Assembly: GCF_027921765.1 (NCBI RefSeq)
Contig: NZ_BSEJ01000002.1
Location: 62,001-126,000, forward strand
DNA: 64,000 bases
Source of the DNA: Microbacterium barkeri
Lineage (GTDB): Bacteria > Actinomycetota > Actinomycetes > Actinomycetales > Microbacteriaceae
Direction of reading: 5' to 3'
The notes below the pieces were generated by a model, which saw only the letters and a program-made list of their open reading frames with translations, was not told the origin of the DNA and made no database searches. The translations under genes were made by a program, and so were the position numbers. Below, in pieces: positions 43,186-52,305 of this stretch. Numbering within the stretch: position 1 is the stretch's first letter; each line of letters starts with the position of its first letter.

Positions 43186-43243
43186 GCCGCCACCCTACTC
43201 GCGCTGTGCGCGGCGCCGACGAGCGCCGCCGGATCGGAGCACT

Positions 43244-44335
43244 GTGAGCCAGCTGTTCAGCCCCCTGACCGTCCGCGAGACGACGTTCCGCAACCGCCTG
43301 TGGGTGTCGCCGATGTGCATGTACAGCGCCGAGGACGGCGTCGTGAACGACTGGCACCACGTGCACCTCGCGCAGTTCGCATCGGGCGGCGCGGGCCTGG
43401 TCATGAGCGAGGCCGCGGCCGTCTCGCCCGAGGGCCGGATCTCGCCGCGCGACGCGGGCATCTGGAACGACGCCCAGCGCGACGCGTGGGCCGAGGTCGT
43501 CGCCGCGATCCACGCGCGCGGCGCGCTCGCGGCCGTGCAGCTCGCGCACGCGGGTCGCAAGGGCTCGACCTGGTGGCCGTTCGCCGACGCGGAGGGCAGC
43601 GTTCCGATCGAGGAGGGCGGATCGCCCACGGTCGCCCCGTCTCCGGTCGCGTTCGACGGCTACGCGGTCCCGCAGGAGCTCGACGAGGCGGGCATCGCGC
43701 AGGTGATCTCGGACTTCCGCGCCGCCGCCCGGCGCGCCCTCGATGCCGGCTTCGACGTCGTCGAGGTGCACGCGGCGCACGGCTACCTCCTGCACGAGTT
43801 CCTCTCGCCGCTGTCGAATCAGCGCACGGACGGATGGGGCGGCTCGCCGGAGGGCCGGGCACGGCTCCTGCTCGAGGTCGTCCGCGCCGTGCGCGCCGAG
43901 GTGGGCGACCGAGTGCCCGTCTTCGTGCGCTTCTCCGCGACGGACTGGGCCCCGGGCGGGCTCGAGGTCGAGGACGTCGCGACCGCGGCGACCTGGGCGC
44001 ACGAGGCCGGCGCCGACCTCTTCGACATCTCCACCGGGGGTCTCGTGCGCCACCAGCGCATCGAGCCGGGACCGGGCTACCAGGTTCCGCACGCCGCGCG
44101 CATCCGCGAGCTCACGGGCCTCCCCACGGCGGCCGTGGGGATCATCACGTCGGGAGAGCAGGCCGAGGAGGTGCTCGCCGAAGGCGCAGCCGACGCCGTC
44201 TTCGCGGGTCGCGAGTTCCTGCGGGATCCGCACTTCGCGCTCCGTGCGGCGGCCGAGCTCGGCGAGCCGGCCGACGCGCTGTGGCCGCCGCAGTACCTGC
44301 GCGCGCACCGCGAGCGCGTGGCGGCACGACGCTGA
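43244..44335 (+). CDS. NADH:flavin oxidoreductase, Old Yellow Enzyme (YqjM/NamA-like)
   Basis: A 363-residue FMN TIM-barrel ene-reductase. 'NRLWVSPMCMYSAEDG' contains the thermophilic-like OYE Cys and Tyr that touch FMN and substrate. 'AAVQLAHAGRKGS' is the FMN loop, and 'VEVHAAHGYLLHEFLSPLSN' is the substrate-binding His motif. The C-terminal 'ADAVFAGREFLRDPHFALRA' is family-typical. The GTG at 43244 has GGAG five bases upstream. It reduces activated C=C bonds with NAD(P)H; its native substrate is unknown. Confidence 0.93.
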   Translation: MSQLFSPLTVRETTFRNRLWVSPMCMYSAEDGVVNDWHHVHLAQFASGGAGLVMSEAAAVSPEGRISPRDAGIWNDAQRDAWAEVVAAIHARGALAAVQLAHAGRKGSTWWPFADAEGSVPIEEGGSPTVAPSPVAFDGYAVPQELDEAGIAQVISDFRAAARRALDAGFDVVEVHAAHGYLLHEFLSPLSNQRTDGWGGSPEGRARLLLEVVRAVRAEVGDRVPVFVRFSATDWAPGGLEVEDVATAATWAHEAGADLFDISTGGLVRHQRIEPGPGYQVPHAARIRELTGLPTAAVGIITSGEQAEEVLAEGAADAVFAGREFLRDPHFALRAAAELGEPADALWPPQYLRAHRERVAARR

Positions 44336-44362
44336 GCGAGACGCGCGTCCAGAGGCGTGCCG

Positions 44363-44368
44363 TATCAT
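44363..44368 (+). promoter_or_regulatory. -10 element ahead of the CNNM operon leader
   Basis: TATCAT is a good -10 hexamer; the transcript would begin around 44375-44379, at or just before the leader ORF. The -35 region is not recognisable, so this rests on the -10 alone. Confidence 0.4.
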
Positions 44369-44378
44369 GAGCGGCACG

Positions 44379-44450
44379 ATGGACGACCCTCCGAGTTACA
44401 GACGATCGCCCCACTGCCCGCCCTCCGAGCCCCTCGGAGGTGACGAATGA
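44379..44450 (+). CDS. acidic, proline-rich leader peptide of the CNNM operon
   Basis: A 23-codon ORF starting MDDPPSYRRSPHCPPSEP and ending LGGDE. Its TGA (44448-44450) overlaps the ATG (44447) of the CNNM gene. An in-frame ATG at 44367 would add MSGT. Six of 23 residues are Pro and five are Asp or Glu, with 'DDPP' at the very start. Acidic/Pro-rich leader peptides such as enterobacterial MgtL sense Mg2+ through ribosome destabilisation (established there). Here that role is inference, supported by the ion-transport genes downstream and by the alternative hairpins that the ORF covers. No Shine-Dalgarno is seen, so it may be leaderless. Confidence 0.5.
   Translation: MDDPPSYRRSPHCPPSEPLGGDE
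44387..44440 (+). promoter_or_regulatory. Shine-Dalgarno-sequestering hairpins in the CNNM leader
   Basis: CCCTCCGAG occurs at 44387-44395 and again at 44421-44429. Each can pair over 8 bp with CTCGGAGG at 44433-44440, which contains the GGAGG ribosome binding site of the CNNM gene. The near pairing has a CCC loop. The pairings are mutually exclusive and both lie in the leader ORF, so a translating ribosome would open them. Confidence 0.65.
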
Positions 44451-45775
44451 TGGATTACGTCTTCCTGGGCGTGGGGCTCATCCTGACGATCGGAACCGGT
44501 CTGTTCGTCGCGAGCGAGTTCGCGCTCGTGAACCTCGACCGCGCCGAGCTCGAGGCGCGCCAGTCGCGCGGCGAGAGCCGCCTGTCGCTCACGATCCGCG
44601 CGCTGCGGCACACCTCGACGCACCTGTCGAGCGCCCAGCTCGGCATCACGCTGACGACCCTGCTCACGGGCTACACGCTCGAGCCCGCGTTCTCGAACCT
44701 GCTGCGGCCGGTCCTCATCGGCTGGGGCGTCGCCGAGCCGGCCGTCGCGCCCATCGCGACCGTCGTGGCGATGGCCGTCGCGACCATCCTCTCGATGATC
44801 CTGGGCGAGCTCGTGCCGAAGAACTTCGCGCTCGCGCTGCCGCTGGCCACGGCCAAGGTGGTCGCGCCGTTCCAGATCGCGTTCACCGCCGTGTTCCGGC
44901 CGGTGATCGCCCTGCTGAACGGCAGCGCCAACGCCGTGCTGCGGGCGATGGGCATCGAGCCCAAGGAGGAGCTCTCGGGCGCCCGCTCGGCCGAGGAGCT
45001 CTCGAGCCTCGTGCGGCGCTCCGCTCTCGCGGGCGTCCTCGAGGAGGACACCGCGACCCTGCTCGACCGGAGCCTCACGTTCGCGCGACTCAGCGCGGGC
45101 GACGTCATGACGCCGCGGCCGCGCGTCCACGCGGTCGCGGCCGGCGACTCCGCCGACGAGGTGATCCAGCTCGCGCGGCAGACCGGGCACAGCCGGTTCC
45201 CCGTGTACGACGAGTCGATGGACGACATCGTCGGCATCGTGCACCTCAAGGCCGCGGTCAGCGTTCCGCGCGAGCGGCGAGGCGACGTGCCGGCGGCCGC
45301 CCTCGCGAACGAGCCGCTGCGCGTTCCCGAGACCGTGCACCTCGACGCCCTCATCGCCGAGCTCCGGGTCGGCGGCTACCAGATGGCCGTCGTCGTCGAC
45401 GAGTACGGCGGCACGGCGGGCGTCGTGACCCTCGAGGACCTCGTCGAGGAGATCGTCGGCGAGGTGTCCGACGAGCACGACCGCCGCCCCGCGGGGGTCG
45501 TGCGCCACCGCGACTCGGTGACCTTCCCCGGTCAGCTCCGCCCCGACGAGCTGCGCGACCGCGCAGCCGTCGAGGTGCCGGAGGACGACGCGTACGACAC
45601 GGTCGGCGGATTCATCATGAGCGTGCTCGAGCGCGTGCCCGTCGTCGGAGACGCCGTCCGCGTCGACGACGGCACACTCACCGTGGAGCGGATGGACGGG
45701 CGCCGCGTCGACCGCGTGCGCTTCACCCCCGACCCGCTCCCCGAGGGCGCTGAGGACGAGGAGGGCCGGCGATGA
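44447..45775 (+). CDS. CNNM/CorC-family membrane protein (hemolysin family), first copy
   Basis: A 442-residue protein. An N-terminal DUF21/CNNM transmembrane domain (about 1-200, four helices) contains '[19 protein letters not shown]' and '[15 protein letters not shown]', the ion-site PN region. Two CBS domains follow (about 215-335, '[15 protein letters not shown]' and '[20 protein letters not shown]'). A CorC/HlyC domain ends it ('[20 protein letters not shown]'). Family members bind Mg2+/Co2+, and several export Mg2+. GGAGG lies six bases before the ATG, inside a hairpin. It overlaps the second copy by 4 bp. Confidence 0.92.
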   Translation: MMDYVFLGVGLILTIGTGLFVASEFALVNLDRAELEARQSRGESRLSLTIRALRHTSTHLSSAQLGITLTTLLTGYTLEPAFSNLLRPVLIGWGVAEPAVAPIATVVAMAVATILSMILGELVPKNFALALPLATAKVVAPFQIAFTAVFRPVIALLNGSANAVLRAMGIEPKEELSGARSAEELSSLVRRSALAGVLEEDTATLLDRSLTFARLSAGDVMTPRPRVHAVAAGDSADEVIQLARQTGHSRFPVYDESMDDIVGIVHLKAAVSVPRERRGDVPAAALANEPLRVPETVHLDALIAELRVGGYQMAVVVDEYGGTAGVVTLEDLVEEIVGEVSDEHDRRPAGVVRHRDSVTFPGQLRPDELRDRAAVEVPEDDAYDTVGGFIMSVLERVPVVGDAVRVDDGTLTVERMDGRRVDRVRFTPDPLPEGAEDEEGRR

Positions 45776-46833
45776 GCGACTGGGCCGGACTGGCATGGCT
45801 CGTGGTGCTCCTGCTCGCGAACGCCTTCTTCGTCGGCGCCGAGTTCGCCGTCATCTCGGCGCGGCGCTCGCAGATCGAGCCGCTCGCCGAGAAGGGCTCG
45901 CGCGCGGCGCGCACCGCGCTGTTCGCGATGGAGCACGCGACGCTCATGCTCGCGACCTCGCAGCTGGGCATCACGATCTGCTCGCTGCTCATCCTGAACG
46001 TCTCGGAGCCGGCGCTGCACCACCTCCTCGCGGTGCCGCTCGGGCTCACCGGGATGGCCGAGGCGGCCGTCGACACGATCGCGTTCGTGATCGCGCTCGT
46101 GTTCGTCTCCTACCTGCACGTCGTGTTCGGCGAGATGGTCGCCAAGAACATCGCGTTCTCGGTTCCCGACCGCGCCGTGCTCCTGCTCGCTCCGCCGCTC
46201 GTGTGGGTGTCGAAGGTCTTCCATCCCGTGATCTGGGCCCTGAACTGGCTCGCGAACGCGGTGCTGCGCCTCTTCGGCGTCGAGCCGAAGAACGAGGCCG
46301 CATCGACCTTCACCCTCGACGAGGTCGCCACGATCGTCGCGCAGTCGCGCCGCGAGGGCGTCCTCGACGACACCGCCGGCACGGTCGCGGCCGCGGTGGA
46401 GTTCACCGACAAGAAGGCGAAGGATGTCGCGGTGCCGCTCGCGCGGATCGTGACGCTTCCCGAGCAGGTCACGCCCGACGAGGTCGAGCGCGCGGTGGCG
46501 AAGCACGGCTACTCGCGGTACGTGATCGTCGACGATGCGGGCGACCCGGTCGGATACGTCCATCTCAAGGACATCCTCCGCGCCGCGAACGGCGACGACC
46601 CGGATGAGAAGGCCGCGCGCCCCATCCCGCCCAAGCGGATCCACGCGATGGTGCCGGTTCAGGAGACGACCGACCTCGAGGACGCGCTGGCGATCATGCG
46701 CCGCGCCGGGCGCCACCTGGCCCGGGTGCGCGACGCCGAGGGCACGACGACAGCCGTGCTCTTCCTCGAGGACATCATCGAGGAGCTCGTGGGCGAGGTC
46801 CACGACGCGACAGAGCGCTCCCGCCGGCGCTGA
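45772..46833 (+). CDS. CNNM/CorC-family membrane protein, second copy
   Basis: A 353-residue paralogue. The DUF21 domain (about 1-190) has 'TSQLGITICSLLILNVSEP' and 'VFGEMVAKNIAFSVPDRAV', where the usual PK is AK. A CBS pair follows (about 210-330, 'KAKDVAVPLARIVTLPEQ', 'TTTAVLFLEDIIEELVGEV'). The C-terminal CorC domain of the first copy is missing. The start lies within the first copy's stop (ATGA). Because CNNM proteins work as dimers, the tandem pair may form a heterodimer. Confidence 0.92.
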   Translation: MSDWAGLAWLVVLLLANAFFVGAEFAVISARRSQIEPLAEKGSRAARTALFAMEHATLMLATSQLGITICSLLILNVSEPALHHLLAVPLGLTGMAEAAVDTIAFVIALVFVSYLHVVFGEMVAKNIAFSVPDRAVLLLAPPLVWVSKVFHPVIWALNWLANAVLRLFGVEPKNEAASTFTLDEVATIVAQSRREGVLDDTAGTVAAAVEFTDKKAKDVAVPLARIVTLPEQVTPDEVERAVAKHGYSRYVIVDDAGDPVGYVHLKDILRAANGDDPDEKAARPIPPKRIHAMVPVQETTDLEDALAIMRRAGRHLARVRDAEGTTTAVLFLEDIIEELVGEVHDATERSRRR

Positions 46834-46844
46834 CGCGACGCCCC

Positions 46845-46877
46845 GGCGCTCCCCGTCACCAGCTGACGGGGAGCGCC
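46845..46877. terminator. bidirectional terminator between CNNM genes and guaB1
   Basis: GGCGCTCCCCGTCA and its exact complement form a 14-bp stem with loop CCAGC. It overlaps the guaB1 stop codon and serves both convergent transcripts. Confidence 0.75.
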
Positions 46878-48331
46878 TTCCCCTCCTCGTAGCCCGCCGC
46901 GGACTGCAGGCCGACGCGGGCGCGGTCGTGGAACTCCGCCACGGTCGCGGCGCCCGCATACGTGAACGACGAGCGCACGCCCGAGGTGATCATGTCGACG
47001 AGGTCCTCGACGCTCGGGCGGAGCGGGTCGAGGTAGATGCGCGACGACGAGATCCCCTCGGCGAACAGCTCCTTGCGTGCACGCTCGTAGGCGTCGAGTC
47101 GGCCGAAGCGCTCCTGCACGGCCTTCGTCGAGGCCATCCCCCACGACTCCTTGAAGATGCGGCCGTCGGCGTCCGTCTGCAGCGAGCCCGGCGCCTCGAT
47201 GGTGCCGGCGAACCACGAGCCGATCATGACGCTCGCGGCGCCCGCCGCGAGCGCGAGCGCGACGTCGCGCGGGTAGCGGACGCCGCCATCCGCCCACACG
47301 TGCGCGCCGAGGTCGCGCGCGGCCTCGGCGGTCTCGAGCACGGCCGAGAACTGGGGCCGCCCGACGGCGGTCATCATGCGGGTCGTGCACATCGCGCCGG
47401 GGCCCACGCCGACCTTGAGGATCGACGCGCCGGCCGCCACGAGGTCGCGGACGCCGTCGGCCGTGACGATGTTGCCGGCCACGACCGGGATGCCGAGGCC
47501 GAGGCCCGCGACGACGCCGAGCGCGCGCAGCATCCCCTCCTGATGCCCGTGCGCGGTGTCGACCACGAGCACGTCGACGCCCGCCGCCGCGAGCGCCCGG
47601 GCCTTCGCCTCGACGTCGCCGTTGATGCCGATCGCCGCGGCGACGACGAGGCGGCCGCCGGCGTCGACCGCGGGGCGGTAGAGCGTCGACCGGAGGGCGC
47701 TGCGGCGCGTCGCGGTGCCCACGAGCCGGCCCTTGCGCACGACGGTCATCATCTCGACATCGGCGTCCACGAGCAGGTCGAACGCGTGCCGTGCGTCGGT
47801 GACGTCGTCGGCGTCGATCGACGGCACGGGGCCGCGCACGAGGTCGCCGAGCGCGGCGTCGGGAAGCGCGGTCGCGAGCCGAGACGCCGGCAGCATGCCG
47901 CGGATGTCGGACACGTGCGGGAGCTCGCCATCCGCTCCCTCGGCGCGACCGACGACGATGCCGTGCCCCTCGAGCGGCGGCAGCACGCGACGCGCCTCCT
48001 CGACCGTCGTCTCTGGCGCGAGGATGAGCGGCGTGTCCCAGTGCACCGGCTGCCGCTTCACCCAGCGGATGGCCGCATCGAGGGCCTGAAGGGGCATGTC
48101 CTGCGGGAGCACGCCGAGCCCGCCGCGGCGCGCGAGGGCCGCCGCGAGCCGCGGGCCCGTCACGGAGTTCATGTTGCTCGACACGAGCGGGATGGTCGCG
48201 GTCGTGCCGTCACCCGGCGCGAGGTCGACCTGGAGGCGGCTCGTGATCGCCGATCTGCGCGGCGCGAGGAAGACGTCCGAGTAGGTGAGATCGACCGTCG
48301 GGGGCTCGCCGATGAATTCCATGTCGCCCAC
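46856..48331 (-). CDS. guaB1: GuaB1-type IMP dehydrogenase relative (probable GMP reductase)
   Basis: A 491-residue IMPDH/GMPR-fold enzyme. The barrel starts 'LTYSDVFLAPRRS', CBS repeats occupy about residues 100-220, and the active-site loop is 'VGVGPGAMCTTRMMTAVGRP' with the catalytic Cys. The substrate site has 'VWADGGVRYPRDVALALAAG'. It matches the actinobacterial GuaB1 group, shown in mycobacteria to act as a GMP reductase rather than an IMP dehydrogenase; applied here by similarity. GTG at 48331 and ATG at 48322 are both possible starts; neither has a clear ribosome binding site. It is divergent from kgd. Confidence 0.9.
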   Translation of the reverse strand: MGDMEFIGEPPTVDLTYSDVFLAPRRSAITSRLQVDLAPGDGTTATIPLVSSNMNSVTGPRLAAALARRGGLGVLPQDMPLQALDAAIRWVKRQPVHWDTPLILAPETTVEEARRVLPPLEGHGIVVGRAEGADGELPHVSDIRGMLPASRLATALPDAALGDLVRGPVPSIDADDVTDARHAFDLLVDADVEMMTVVRKGRLVGTATRRSALRSTLYRPAVDAGGRLVVAAAIGINGDVEAKARALAAAGVDVLVVDTAHGHQEGMLRALGVVAGLGLGIPVVAGNIVTADGVRDLVAAGASILKVGVGPGAMCTTRMMTAVGRPQFSAVLETAEAARDLGAHVWADGGVRYPRDVALALAAGAASVMIGSWFAGTIEAPGSLQTDADGRIFKESWGMASTKAVQERFGRLDAYERARKELFAEGISSSRIYLDPLRPSVEDLVDMITSGVRSSFTYAGAATVAEFHDRARVGLQSAAGYEEGKALPVSW

Positions 48332-48536
48332 GGTAGCGCCGCCCTGTCGGAACGCGGCGGCGCGCGACTGTGCGTGCCATCAGAGCGCGTCGCCTCAGGG
48401 CGTTCCGCGCGGCGAGTGGGCTAGGCTGGATGCCTGAACGCACGCGCATCGTCCCGGTGCGAAGAGACCGCCTCGGGAGGTCCGGTTCGGGGGTTTTCCG
48501 CATCGGAGCATGCGTGCCATCGATTCAGGGACGAAA

Positions 48537-51500
48537 GTGGGCGATCCTGCCGTGTCAAGCCGTGTGACGGGCGTCGGTACCTCGAGCGAAGACGAGTTCG
48601 GTGCCAACGAGTGGCTCGTCGAAGAGCTCTATGAGCAGTTCAAGGTCGACCGCAACGCGGTCGACAGGGAATGGTGGCCGATCCTCGAGGCGTACGGCGC
48701 AGGCGCCGGCGCGCCCGCGGCTCCGGCCGCTCCGACCGCGACGCCCTCGGGCGGCCCCGCGCATCCGCCGACGGCGCCGATCCCCGTCGTCGGGCAGCAG
48801 CCGGTCGCGCGCACGACGGCGCGCCCCGCGGCGCCCGCGCCCATCCCGGCCGACCAGCCCGTCTCGAAGCCCGCGAACGGCGACGACCAGCGCGAGGCCG
48901 AGGAGGACAGGGTCACCGTCCTCAAGGGAATGACCAAGACGCTCGCGAAGAACATGGACGAGTCGCTGACCGTCCCGACCGCGACGAGCGTGCGGACCAT
49001 CCCCGCGAAGCTGATGATCGACAACCGGATCGTCATCAACAACCACATGGCGCGTGCACGCGGCGGCAAGGTGAGCTTCACGCACCTCATCGGGTGGGCG
49101 CTCATCCGCGCGCTCAAGGAGTTCCCGAGCCAGAACGTCTTCTACGCCGAGATCGACGGCAAGCCGTCGGTCGTCGCCCCCGCGCACATCAACCTGGGCA
49201 TCGCGATCGACCTGCCCAAGCCCGACGGCTCCCGCGCCCTCATGGTGCCGAGCATCAAGAAGGCCGACACGCTGACCTTCAACGAGTACCTCGCCGCCTA
49301 CGAGGACCTCGTCAAGCGCGCTCGCGCGAACAAGCTCACCGCGGCCGACTTCGCGGGCACGACGATCTCGCTCACGAACCCCGGCGGCATCGGCACCGTC
49401 CACTCGGTGCCCCGCCTCATGAAGGGCCAGGGCTGCATCATCGGCGCGGGCGCCCTGGAGTATCCGGCCGAGTTCCAGGGCGCGAGCCCGAAGACGCTCA
49501 ACGAGCTCGCGATCGGCAAGACGATCACCCTCACGAGCACCTACGACCACCGGGTCATCCAGGGCGCCGGGTCGGGCGAGTTCCTCAAGAAGGTGCACGA
49601 GCTGCTGCTCGGCGAGCGCGACTTCTACGAGGAGATCTTCGCGGCCCTGCGCATCCCCTACGCGCCGATCCACTGGAACCCCGACGTCGCCGTCGACCTC
49701 TCCGAGCGCATCGACAAGACCGCGCGCGTGCAGGAGATCATCAACTCCTACCGCGTGCGCGGCCACCTCATGGCCGACGTCGACCCGCTCGAGTACGTCC
49801 AGCGCGAGCACCACGACCTCGACATCGAGTCGCACGGGCTGTCGTTCTGGGATCTCGACCGCGAGTTCGTCACGAACGGCTTCGGCGGCAAGCGCCAGAT
49901 GAAGCTGCGCGACGTGCTCGGCGTGCTGCGCGACACGTACTGCCGCACCGTCGGCATCGAGTACATGCACATCGCCGACCACGAGCAGCGCGAGTGGTTC
50001 CAGCGGAAGCTCGAGGTCAAGTACGTCAAGCCGGACCACGACGAGCAGCTGCGCATCCTCCGCAAGCTCAACGAGGCCGAGGCGTTCGAGACCTTCCTCC
50101 AGACGAAGTACGTCGGCCAGAAGCGCTTCTCGCTCGAGGGCGGCGAGTCGCTCATCCCGCTCCTCGACCGCATCCTGCAGGGCGCGGCCGACGGCGGGCT
50201 CGAGGGCGCCGCGATCGGCATGCCGCACCGCGGCCGCCTCAACGTGCTGACGAACATCGCCGGCAAGGCGTACGGCGAGGTCTTCCAGGAGTTCGAGGGC
50301 GCCCTGCCCGGCAACAAGCGCGGCTCGGGCGACGTCAAGTACCACCTCGGCACCCAGGGCACCTTCACGTCGGACGGCGGCTCCTCGCTCGAGGTGCTCC
50401 TCGCCGCGAACCCGTCGCACCTCGAGACCGTCGACGGCGTGCTCGAGGGCATCGCGCGCGCCAAGCAGGACCGCGGCCCGATCGCGTCGTTCTCGTGGCT
50501 GCCCGTCCTCATCCACGGCGACGCGGCCTTCGCGGGCCAGGGCGTCGTCGTCGAGACCCTGCAGATGTCGCAGCTGCGCGGCTACCGGACCGGCGGCACG
50601 GTGCACATCATCGTGAACAACCAGGTCGGCTTCACCACGCTGCCGCAGGACTCGCGGACCTCGTACTACGCGAGCGACGCGGCCAAGACCATCCAGGCGC
50701 CGATCCTCCACGTGAACGGCGACGACCCGGAGGCCGTCGTGCGCGCCGCGGAGCTCGCCTTCGAGTACCGCGAGCGCTTCCACCGCGACATCGTCATCGA
50801 CCTCGTCTGCTACCGCCGCCGCGGTCACAACGAGGGCGACGACCCGTCGATGACGCAGCCGCTCATGACCGACCTCATCGAGGCGAAGCGCTCCGTGCGC
50901 CGCCTGTACACCGAGGCCCTCGTCGGCCGCGGCGACATCACCGAGGAGGAGTACGAGCAGGCGAAGGCCGACTTCCAGAACCGCCTCGAGGTCGCGTTCG
51001 CCGAGACGCACGCGGTCGAGACGGGGGCGAACCCCGTCGTCACGCCCGAGGTCGAGCAGGACCCGGTCGTCGGGGAGCCCGACGTCACCGGCGTCCCGGT
51101 CGAGGTGATCCACCAGATCGGCGATGCGCACGCGAACAAGCCCGAGGGCTTCACGGTGCATCAGAAGCTGCAGCAGCTGCTCGACAAGCGCGTGCAGATG
51201 AGCCGCGAGGGCAAGATCGACTGGGCGTTCGGCGAGCTCCTCGCGTTCGGATCGCTCCTGCTCGAGGGCACGAACGTCCGGCTCGCGGGCCAGGACTCGC
51301 GTCGCGGCACGTTCGTGCAGCGCCACGCGGCGTTCCACGACCGCGTGAACGGCCAGGAGTGGCTGCCGCTCGTCAACCTCTCGGAGAGCCAGGGCCGCTT
51401 CTGGGTGTACGACTCGCTCCTCAGCGAGTACGCGGCGCTCGCGTACGAGTACGGCTACTCGGTCGAGGCCGAGGAGGCGCTCGTTCTCTGGGAGGCGCAG

Positions 51501-52232
51501 TTCGGCGACTTCGTCAACGGCGCGCAGTCGGTGATCGACGAGTACGTCTCGTCGGCCGAGCAGAAGTGGGGCCAGGAGTCGGGTGTCGTGCTCCTCCTCC
51601 CCCACGGGTACGAGGGCCAGGGCCCCGACCACTCGTCGGCGCGCATCGAGCGCTTCCTTCAGCTGTGCGCGCAGGACAACATGACGGTCGCGCGTCCGTC
51701 GACGCCCGCGTCGTACTTCCACCTCCTCCGCCGCCAGGCGTACGCGCGGCCGCGCAAGCCGCTCATCGTCTTCACGCCGAAGGCCATGCTGCGTCTGCGC
51801 GGGGCGACGAGCGAGATCCAGGACTTCACGCAGGGCCGCTTCCAGCCGGTTCTCGCCGACGACCGCCCGATCGACAAGGCGGGCGTCACGAAGGTGCTCC
51901 TGCACTCGGGCAAGATCCACTGGGATCTCCGCGGCGAGCTCGAGAAGAACCCCAACCCGTCGATCGCGCTCGTGCGCCTCGAGCAGTTCTACCCGGCGCC
52001 CGTCGAGGCGCTGCAGGCCGTGCTCGCGGAGTACCCGAACGCGGAGATCGTCTGGGTCCAGGACGAGCCCGAGAACCAGGGCGCGTGGCCGTTCATCTCG
52101 CTCGAGGTCGCCGGCCGTCTCGGCCGCACGATCTCGGTCGTCTCGCGCCCGGCTGCCGCCGCGCCGTCGACCGGGTCCTCGAAGATCCACGCGGTCGAGC
52201 AGGCCGAGCTGATGGGCCGCGCGCTGGCCTGA
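48537..52232 (+). CDS. kgd: multifunctional 2-oxoglutarate dehydrogenase/decarboxylase (E2-E1 fusion)
   Basis: A 1231-residue TCA-cycle enzyme of the actinobacterial Kgd/OdhA/SucA type. Residues ~15-45 ('EFGANEWLVEELYEQFKVD') are the E1 N-terminal segment. A Pro/Ala linker follows. The E2 acyltransferase domain lies at ~135-370, with active-site 'STYDHRVIQGAGSGEFL' and no lipoyl domain. The E1 region follows: 'GMPHRGRLNVLTNIAGK', 'HGDAAFAGQGVVVETLQMS', 'VHIIVNNQVGFTT' (thiamine diphosphate site) and 'HGYEGQGPDHSSARIERFLQ' near residue 1020. I chose the GTG at 48537, five bases after AGGGA; GTG 48552 and ATG 48510 are alternatives. A -10-like TAGGCT lies at 48422-48427. Confidence 0.96.
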   Translation: MGDPAVSSRVTGVGTSSEDEFGANEWLVEELYEQFKVDRNAVDREWWPILEAYGAGAGAPAAPAAPTATPSGGPAHPPTAPIPVVGQQPVARTTARPAAPAPIPADQPVSKPANGDDQREAEEDRVTVLKGMTKTLAKNMDESLTVPTATSVRTIPAKLMIDNRIVINNHMARARGGKVSFTHLIGWALIRALKEFPSQNVFYAEIDGKPSVVAPAHINLGIAIDLPKPDGSRALMVPSIKKADTLTFNEYLAAYEDLVKRARANKLTAADFAGTTISLTNPGGIGTVHSVPRLMKGQGCIIGAGALEYPAEFQGASPKTLNELAIGKTITLTSTYDHRVIQGAGSGEFLKKVHELLLGERDFYEEIFAALRIPYAPIHWNPDVAVDLSERIDKTARVQEIINSYRVRGHLMADVDPLEYVQREHHDLDIESHGLSFWDLDREFVTNGFGGKRQMKLRDVLGVLRDTYCRTVGIEYMHIADHEQREWFQRKLEVKYVKPDHDEQLRILRKLNEAEAFETFLQTKYVGQKRFSLEGGESLIPLLDRILQGAADGGLEGAAIGMPHRGRLNVLTNIAGKAYGEVFQEFEGALPGNKRGSGDVKYHLGTQGTFTSDGGSSLEVLLAANPSHLETVDGVLEGIARAKQDRGPIASFSWLPVLIHGDAAFAGQGVVVETLQMSQLRGYRTGGTVHIIVNNQVGFTTLPQDSRTSYYASDAAKTIQAPILHVNGDDPEAVVRAAELAFEYRERFHRDIVIDLVCYRRRGHNEGDDPSMTQPLMTDLIEAKRSVRRLYTEALVGRGDITEEEYEQAKADFQNRLEVAFAETHAVETGANPVVTPEVEQDPVVGEPDVTGVPVEVIHQIGDAHANKPEGFTVHQKLQQLLDKRVQMSREGKIDWAFGELLAFGSLLLEGTNVRLAGQDSRRGTFVQRHAAFHDRVNGQEWLPLVNLSESQGRFWVYDSLLSEYAALAYEYGYSVEAEEALVLWEAQFGDFVNGAQSVIDEYVSSAEQKWGQESGVVLLLPHGYEGQGPDHSSARIERFLQLCAQDNMTVARPSTPASYFHLLRRQAYARPRKPLIVFTPKAMLRLRGATSEIQDFTQGRFQPVLADDRPIDKAGVTKVLLHSGKIHWDLRGELEKNPNPSIALVRLEQFYPAPVEALQAVLAEYPNAEIVWVQDEPENQGAWPFISLEVAGRLGRTISVVSRPAAAAPSTGSSKIHAVEQAELMGRALA

Positions 52233-52242
52233 TCCGCACGAT

Positions 52243-52280
52243 GAAGCGGCCGGTCATCCCTCGGGATGGCCGGCCGCTTC
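52243..52280. terminator. bidirectional terminator between kgd and the Eis-like gene
   Basis: GAAGCGGCCGGTCATCC and its near-complement form a 17-bp stem with one G-T pair and a short loop, starting ten bases after the kgd stop. It lies between convergent genes. Confidence 0.75.
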
Positions 52281-52305
52281 GTCGTGCGGTGCGGATGCCG
52301 CGAGC

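Noticed and set aside
48555..52190. Long antisense ORF across kgd
   Set aside because: High-GC third-position bias creates open antisense frames; its sequence has no recognisable domain and kgd is certain.
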